Shown: positions 59,119 to 64,000 of the stretch, piece by piece
How positions within the stretch are numbered: position 1 is the first letter of the stretch
Layout of the letters: every line of letters starts with the position of its first letter
Assembly (NCBI GenBank): GCA_030068075.1
Contig: CM057844.1
Coordinates: 2,294,001-2,358,000, forward strand
Reading direction: 5' to 3'
DNA length: 64,000 bases
Source of the DNA: Paguma larvata
Taxonomy: Eukaryota; Chordata; Mammalia; Carnivora; Viverridae
The notes under the pieces: generated by a model
Database searches by the model: none
Seen by the model: only the letters and a program-made list of their open reading frames with translations
Told to the model about the DNA's origin: nothing
Made by a program: the position numbers and the translations under genes

Positions 59119-59897
59119 TCATCAGAAAGACTATGTAATTCAAAGGGTTGTCTTTTATTTATTTATTTTTAATCTCTGACAAATTGATCGAGTAACTCAA
59201 AGAAGGGAAGAAGAAAGCAGCTGTCTCACCATCCAGATATTGCTTTGTTCAGATGTTTCAATGCCTGGTGGTACAATAAAACCACAAAAAAATTTCTTTA
59301 AAAAAAGAATTATTAACACAGAGGAGGAGACCAAGGTTTGGGCCTAAGGGAGAGGTATCCTGGCCAGCCAGAGAAGGGGGAGAGGGTGACAAGATGAATA
59401 CAAGGGAAAGTCAAAGGACAGGGAGGATGTGGTGTTCACTTGGCTGACTGTTCTTGCTCCACTGCCCTGGGATCCAGCAGCCCCCATGTCTCCATTGCTT
59501 CCTGTCATTCCAGACTGCCCACAGCTTGGCTGACATGGGTTCAATAGACAGAGGCACCTGGCCTGGCTTCCACTCAGATAATTCTGGGGCAGCAAGGGTA
59601 TGTGTGTTGCTAAGACAGAAGCCCCCCAAAAGAGAATAGATGAGTGTTTGCATGAGTGTATGTGTGTGAGGCACAAACATATGCAAAAAGAAGGAGAAGA
59701 AGTGGGAGCAAGCTTGCCAACAATGGCAGGGTGTTCTTTCTCCTCCAGCAGGTCCAGCTGCAGATGGAGATGGAGGAGGAGGGCTGTGGGTGTCCCCCGA
59801 CCATTTAAATCCAGTCAGCCACAGAAGGTCAGTGGGATCCTGCTGGGCCCTGGAAGGTAAAGAGGGGCTCTTCCTGTTCTTCCCCAGCTAAGGGACA
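59119..59897. other. CST11 upstream region
   Basis: No repeat was recognised. It contains an ATTTAAAT motif at 59803-59810, about 90 nt before the CST11 ATG, which could serve as a TATA element. The CST11 5' UTR should lie in the last 60-70 nt. Opposite-strand frames of about 90-118 codons here look like chance. Confidence 0.4.
59803..59810 (+). promoter_or_regulatory. Possible TATA-like element of CST11
   Basis: ATTTAAAT about 88 nt upstream of the ATG. Cystatin promoters often have AT-rich TATA variants at this distance. No other evidence. Confidence 0.3.
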
Positions 59898-60122
59898 ATG
59901 GTCAGACCCTGGCAGACCCCACGACTCCTGCTGGCCATCCTGGTGACCCTGGTGGCTCTCACCCACCAAGTAAGAAAAAAAACCTTTATAAGTGTTGAAG
60001 AAGTACCTGCGTCCCAGCCCTATGTGGTAGCCACCATGCAGTTTGTGACCAACGACTTCAACAAGAAGAGTGATGACAAATACGATTTCCGGATTGTGCG
60101 GGTCCTGAAGGTCCAGAGGCAG
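59898..60122 (+). CDS. CST11: CST11 exon 1 (75 codons)
   Basis: From MVRPWQTPRLLLAILVTL to LKVQRQ, then a GTCAGT donor. The ATG context is GGGACAATGG (A at -3). Confidence 0.93.
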
Positions 60123-62644
60123 GTCAGTACAGCCCCTCTCTCCTAACCATGGAGTCCCCTCCAAGGGGACTCTCCAAGGGGACACCTACACAAGTGGGTT
60201 TAGTTTAGTTTCACTTGGGCATTTTAAGAAAAACATGAATTCACTGGAGTGGATGAAGTCACTTAAATGATACCTAAAACTAGGGAATGACAGATTATAC
60301 CCCAAGAGCCAATATGCCTGCTGCCTGTTTTTGTAGCACTTTTATTGGTTCCCAGCTACACCATGCATGCACACATCATCCACGGCTGCTTTTGAGCTGC
60401 TGCACCAGAGTGGAATTCTTGCAACTGAGACTCCATGGCCTGCAAAGCCTAAAACTTTTCAGACAAAGTTTATAGACCCTTGCCCAGAACAGTTAGAATC
60501 AGTTGAGTTGTCCAAAGGGTGTCTTTGCTCAGAGATTGATTTCTGGGGAATTTTCCTTGAATAGCAAAAGGAGGCATAGGAGTCAGATAGGAAGGGGAGA
60601 AAGAAGCCCACCAACTTGTCCAGGATGAGATCCTTAACCTTAGGCACTATGGAAAGGAGTTCTTGCCACCAGAAGCTAAAAAGAAAGGACAAGAAGTCCT
60701 TTTACCTTCTTTCTACTTGCTCCCTACAGGTCACTGACCACATGGAGTATCACATGAACATGGAGATGCGGCGGACCACCTGTCAAAAGCTGGAGACTAC
60801 TAACTGCACTTTTCAGGAAGGGGAACTTTATAAGGTACTGGGTGAATGTGCATTAACTCAGAAAGAAGTCACTGGGTTTTCTGCGCTTTTAGGATGAGGT
60901 GGGGTAGAATTATTGGGTATATTTTCAAGCTTGCTTGAGAAGAAAATATAGGCTTAGTCAAAGAGGAGAAGTGAAGGTAAGAGTGACCAAGATCCTGCCT
61001 GGCAGGCATTGCTCATTTGTTGTTGGAAGAATTATGGGAGATGAAAGGGATCCATATGGGGAGAGCTAAGATGGCTGAGCTGAGGGGGGCAATTGGAGGC
61101 TGAGAGAAGTAGCTCATTAGTAATATTTTAGCAGCCAGTGGGACCTTGCTGTTGCACCCAGCTAAATACCTGAACAATAGCCTGATGGGAGCACACAGTT
61201 ACTGGCTACAAGCCTCTTCCTTTCATCCAGCAGTGTTTGGGCAAATAGGAGGAGACAAGAAAATGGGTTCAGAAATAGTTCAGCGGGTGGTAGGTGATGA
61301 GGAAGGCAGAGGTGGTTACAAACCTGCATGTGTGTTATCTGCTGAGAAACCACTTCCCCAGACAGTGGCTTATTTCCCTAAGCATTGCATTCCCACCAAG
61401 TGTGCTCACATCGGAGGGAGGCTGATCAGACGATCACCACTGCAATGCGCACAATTGGGGTTGGCCCACTTGCGCAGGGACCTTAAAAGTCTCAAGTCCT
61501 ATAAGCCCTGCAAATCACTCTGAGGATAATCATATGTCCCACCTTGCCTGAAATAGTCTTGATTTATGCCTAGCTTCTCAGTGTAATCATTTATAGCAGC
61601 CCCATTTTTTTACAATGTGTCTTGGTCTGGTTCATAAATTCTGTAGTCACCCTGGTTATAGAGACCTGGATGTTATCAACGCAGAAATATGTCCATCCCT
61701 TCATCCCTTTCCACATAGATAATTTTTCAAAATCTAGCAAAGCAGACTTTCTTGGTTCTTCCCTGGAGAATATCATGAAACCTATGAAAATAATAACTGG
61801 ATAGAACAGTAGAGTAAACTTAGTGGATCTTCTTGATGTGAATGATTGAACCAATGGAGTTGGTATTCTGATTTCCATTTTAGGAGAAATATAAGTGTTT
61901 AAGCTTCCCATCCCCTACCTTGGGCTTTCAAATGAAGAACGAGAAAACGAAATCACATTAAGAAGTTATGTTTATTCATTTTTCATTATGGTACAAAAGG
62001 GAAGTGAAAAAGAAAAGAGAAACCTTGGGAGAGACTAGGGACAAGGGAAGGAGAGAGAGGGTATGATGGATGACTGGATGGACAGACAAATGAAGAAAAG
62101 TGCAAGGAAGGAATGATTAATGGCAAAGGGTGGGTAAGTGGATGGATGGATGAATGGATAGATGGATGGTTGATGGATGGATGGACGGATGATGGATGGA
62201 CAGATGAATGGAGCTAGCAGAGGCCAAATAAGGGAAAGTGTGAAGTAAATAACACACATGAGTAAAAATAAAGAAGAAAAATAATCATTAGTTCCCATTG
62301 TGAGTATGGCAGGATGGGCCCTATTTCTAGTCTCCAATTTTAACTACAAACAGAAGTACTTGGTGGGAGGGGGTTATCTCAGCGATATCACTATAAAGTG
62401 ATTGAGATCAAAATAAAAATCAAATTATATTTGGATTTGAGGCATGGTGAAGTGGTGTCATTTTCCCCATCTACATGTCATATGTGACATATATGTATTT
62501 CTCCTTTAAAATTTTCACTTTGCATGTTGACCTTTTTAAAATATTGTTTTTGTTTTTTAGCAAATTGAGTGCTTCTACTCAGTGTTTGTTGTTCCCTGGT
62601 TTGAAAAGTACAAAATTCTGAACAAAAACTGCACCGATGGCTAG
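59898..62644 (+). CDS. CST11: CST11 (cystatin-11), three exons, intact
   Basis: Joining 59898-60122, 60730-60834 and 62561-62644 gives 137 residues and a TAG; human CST11 is 138. All introns are phase 0 with GT-AG ends. A signal peptide covers about residues 1-23 (LLLAILVTLVALTH). The mature part has the helix TMQFVTNDFNKKSDDKYDF, strand FRIVRVLKVQRQ, four cysteines (TTC, TNC, IEC, KNC) and the PW loop (VVPWFEKY). Two N-glycosylation sequons (NCT) overlap cysteines. The QxVxG loop reads QVTDH, as in other CST11 proteins, so classic papain-family inhibition is not expected. CST11 is an epididymal secreted protein with reported antibacterial activity (literature knowledge). It is on the strand opposite to the CST12-like pair. 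Confidence 0.93.
60730..60834 (+). CDS. CST11: CST11 exon 2 (35 codons)
   Basis: After TCCCTACAG: VTDHMEYHMNMEMRRTTCQK, then LETTNCTFQEGELYK, then a GTACTG donor. Contains the first disulfide pair. Confidence 0.93.
62139..62211. repeat. (GGAT)n microsatellite in CST11 intron 2
   Basis: Interrupted GGAT/GATG units, in the same strand sense as the arrays in the cystatin duplicons but not aligned with them. Confidence 0.9.
62561..62644 (+). CDS. CST11: CST11 exon 3 (27 codons plus TAG)
   Basis: After a long T tract and TAG acceptor: QIECFYSVFVVPWFEKYKIL, then NKNCTDG and TAG. The polypyrimidine tract is strong (TTTTTGTTTTTTAG). Confidence 0.93.
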   Translation, partial: QIECFYSVFVVPWFEKYKILNKNCTDG

Positions 62645-62717
62645 GTGTCCTGAAGCAATACCAGCAATCATTATACATTAAAATATCATGCAATAAGCAG
62701 TAATTCTCAATGTAGAA

Positions 62718-62723
62718 AATAAA
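62718..62723 (+). terminator. CST11: CST11 polyadenylation signal AATAAA
   Basis: AATAAA 74 nt after the stop codon, followed by TTCATC and a T-rich stretch. A compact 3' UTR, as usual for this family. Confidence 0.8.
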
Positions 62724-63755
62724 GTTCATCAAACTATTATCTCAACACTCGATGTTTATTACTCCACTTTTTTCCCCAAACTCTTCAGCTCATAATAATA
62801 TAATCTGAAGTTATTCTCGGCTAGGGAAGTTTTAGGATTCTAATGAGGTGATGTGGATAATTCCTGGCCTTATAGCCGATACCTGCATATAGGAGAACTT
62901 GAACCCCATCCTCATATCAAGTAGGAGTCTTCAAACTTTACAGGAAGTAGAAAATGAGAGGAGGAGGAGGGAAGAAGTTCTAAGTTACTTACTTGATCAA
63001 ACAAGAGATGTTTGCAAGTATGGCCTATAATGCCATCTCTGAGAGGCCAATGAGGACTACCTCTTTCCTTGCCTAATGTGTTGAATAAGGAGAAATAATG
63101 CAAGTAATTTTTTTTAAAGATGAGGGTCTTTGTTATTGACAAGGACTAAGCTAGGAGACGTGCATTATTTTTGCAGGAAAGTGCACTTTCTAATACCAAA
63201 CTCTAGAGTTAGACTTACACCCCCAGCATCAGCAAAATTGGACCAGACCAGGTTTCTTCAGAGAAAACTTCCTCTCCTAGAGTTACCAAGGAAACTGCCT
63301 ATGTGGGAATGAGGAAGAAGGGGACTACCATGCCTACATTATTCTTCCCAGATAGAACAATTAGAATAATTCCTCCAGGAGAGATATGACTAAGGATAGA
63401 GAGAAATCAGGAATACGATGTTAAAGGGAATCCCTTCCCATGGGTGCCATATTAGCAGTAGGGAATAAGCAACTCCTCCTTCCACCCAGCCAACAGTTTG
63501 ATTCAGGATTTTGAACAATATCACCAATTTTATCTCTTCACTCCACTTCCTTCATGTGGTCTCAAGAGGGCTGCCAGCAGCTCACTGGGTCACATCTGTC
63601 CTCATTCACATCTGGTAGGGGAGAAAAAGCTCTCATTCCCAAGAGCTGAGGCAAAAGCTGTGTGGTTTAATACCACTGGGGAACTCCAAGGACATTACAG
63701 GATACATAAACACACACATTCAAATTTATACCTTGGTCTCTTTTTCACACACGTG

Positions 63756-63787
<32 letters not shown>

Positions 63788-64000
63788 GCATCACAGCATG
63801 CATCTACCTGAAGGGAGAGGGGGTTGGGGTATGTATCCAACAGACCCAGTCCATTATTGGCTACAAAAAAACTCCTAGGAAGCATTAATTCCCTGTAACC
63901 ACGGGCCTGGGGTGGCTCGATGGCAGAGCAGACAGCTGGAGAAAAAGAGGCATAGATGCTTCATTTGGAGCTGGTGTGCATAGAAAGACAAGGTGTGAGA
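62724..64000. other. Downstream of CST11; no gene recognised
   Basis: No exon with cystatin features and no SINE were seen to the window end. A (CA)n array is at 63759-63787. The 126-codon plus frame at 63498-63878 runs through that array and has no family resemblance. Confidence 0.45.
63759..63787. repeat. (CA)n microsatellite
   Basis: About 14 CA units. Confidence 0.95.

Noticed and set aside
59829..60185. 118-codon minus frame opposite CST11 exon 1
   Set aside because: It is the antisense shadow of the cystatin exon.
63498..63878. 126-codon plus frame downstream of CST11
   Set aside because: It reads through the (CA)n array and has no cystatin cysteines or recognisable motif.

Overview
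This is mammalian, almost certainly felid, nuclear DNA. The interspersed SINEs are the tRNA-Lys-derived carnivore (CAN-SINE) type in their cat-like form, with the box-A-like start GCCTGGGTGGCTCAGTC, the box-B-like GTTCGAGCCCCGC and a TC-rich AATAAA tail. The LINE-1 elements are carnivore L1s. There are no bacterial genes, operons, CRISPR arrays or plasmid functions. Most long open frames are LINE-1 coding sequence, its antisense, or chance frames.

The cellular genes belong to a type-2 cystatin cluster. Splicing signals and reading phase let me assemble three members. (1) CST12-like copy A, minus strand: exons at 26795-26989, 23863-23973 and 23043-23123, with an intact 128-residue reading frame. 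(2) CST12-like copy B, minus strand: exons near 34180-34380, 32507-32608 and 31530-31673. It lies in a tandem duplicate of the same segment and is probably a pseudogene: the exon 2 donor is AT instead of GT, the start of exon 2 has lost bases, and the exon 3 stop codon is lost. (3) CST11, plus strand: exons at 59898-60122, 60730-60834 and 62561-62644, giving 137 residues. The other gene-derived sequence is a processed NUTF2 (nuclear transport factor 2) copy at about 57770-58480.

Layout. 1-4.1 kb: 5' part of a decayed minus-strand L1. 4.1-12.7 kb: old L1 patches, SINEs and other ancient repeats. 12.7-19.6 kb: a full-length minus-strand L1 with both ORFs open, a tandem-repeat CpG-rich 5' UTR and a perfect 17-bp target-site duplication. 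19.7-21.7 kb: low-information sequence. 21.7-27.4 kb and 30.1-34.9 kb: the two cystatin duplicons. 35-39 kb: old L1. 39.6-55.4 kb: a nest of L1s (old plus-strand L1, with a short young L1 tail and a second large L1 inside it, and a SINE inside that), joined tail-to-tail to a minus-strand L1. 55.4-59.1 kb: SINE, old repeat, NUTF2 copy and a probable solo ERV LTR. 59.9-62.7 kb: CST11.

The cystatins are secreted, reproductive-tract-type members whose papain-blocking central loop (QxVxG) is not conserved, so protease inhibition should not be assumed. I found no undescribed multi-gene system. The most interesting signals are the intact/decaying CST12-like pair with uneven divergence, the intact young L1 with its monomeric 5' UTR, and the tail-to-tail L1 junction.
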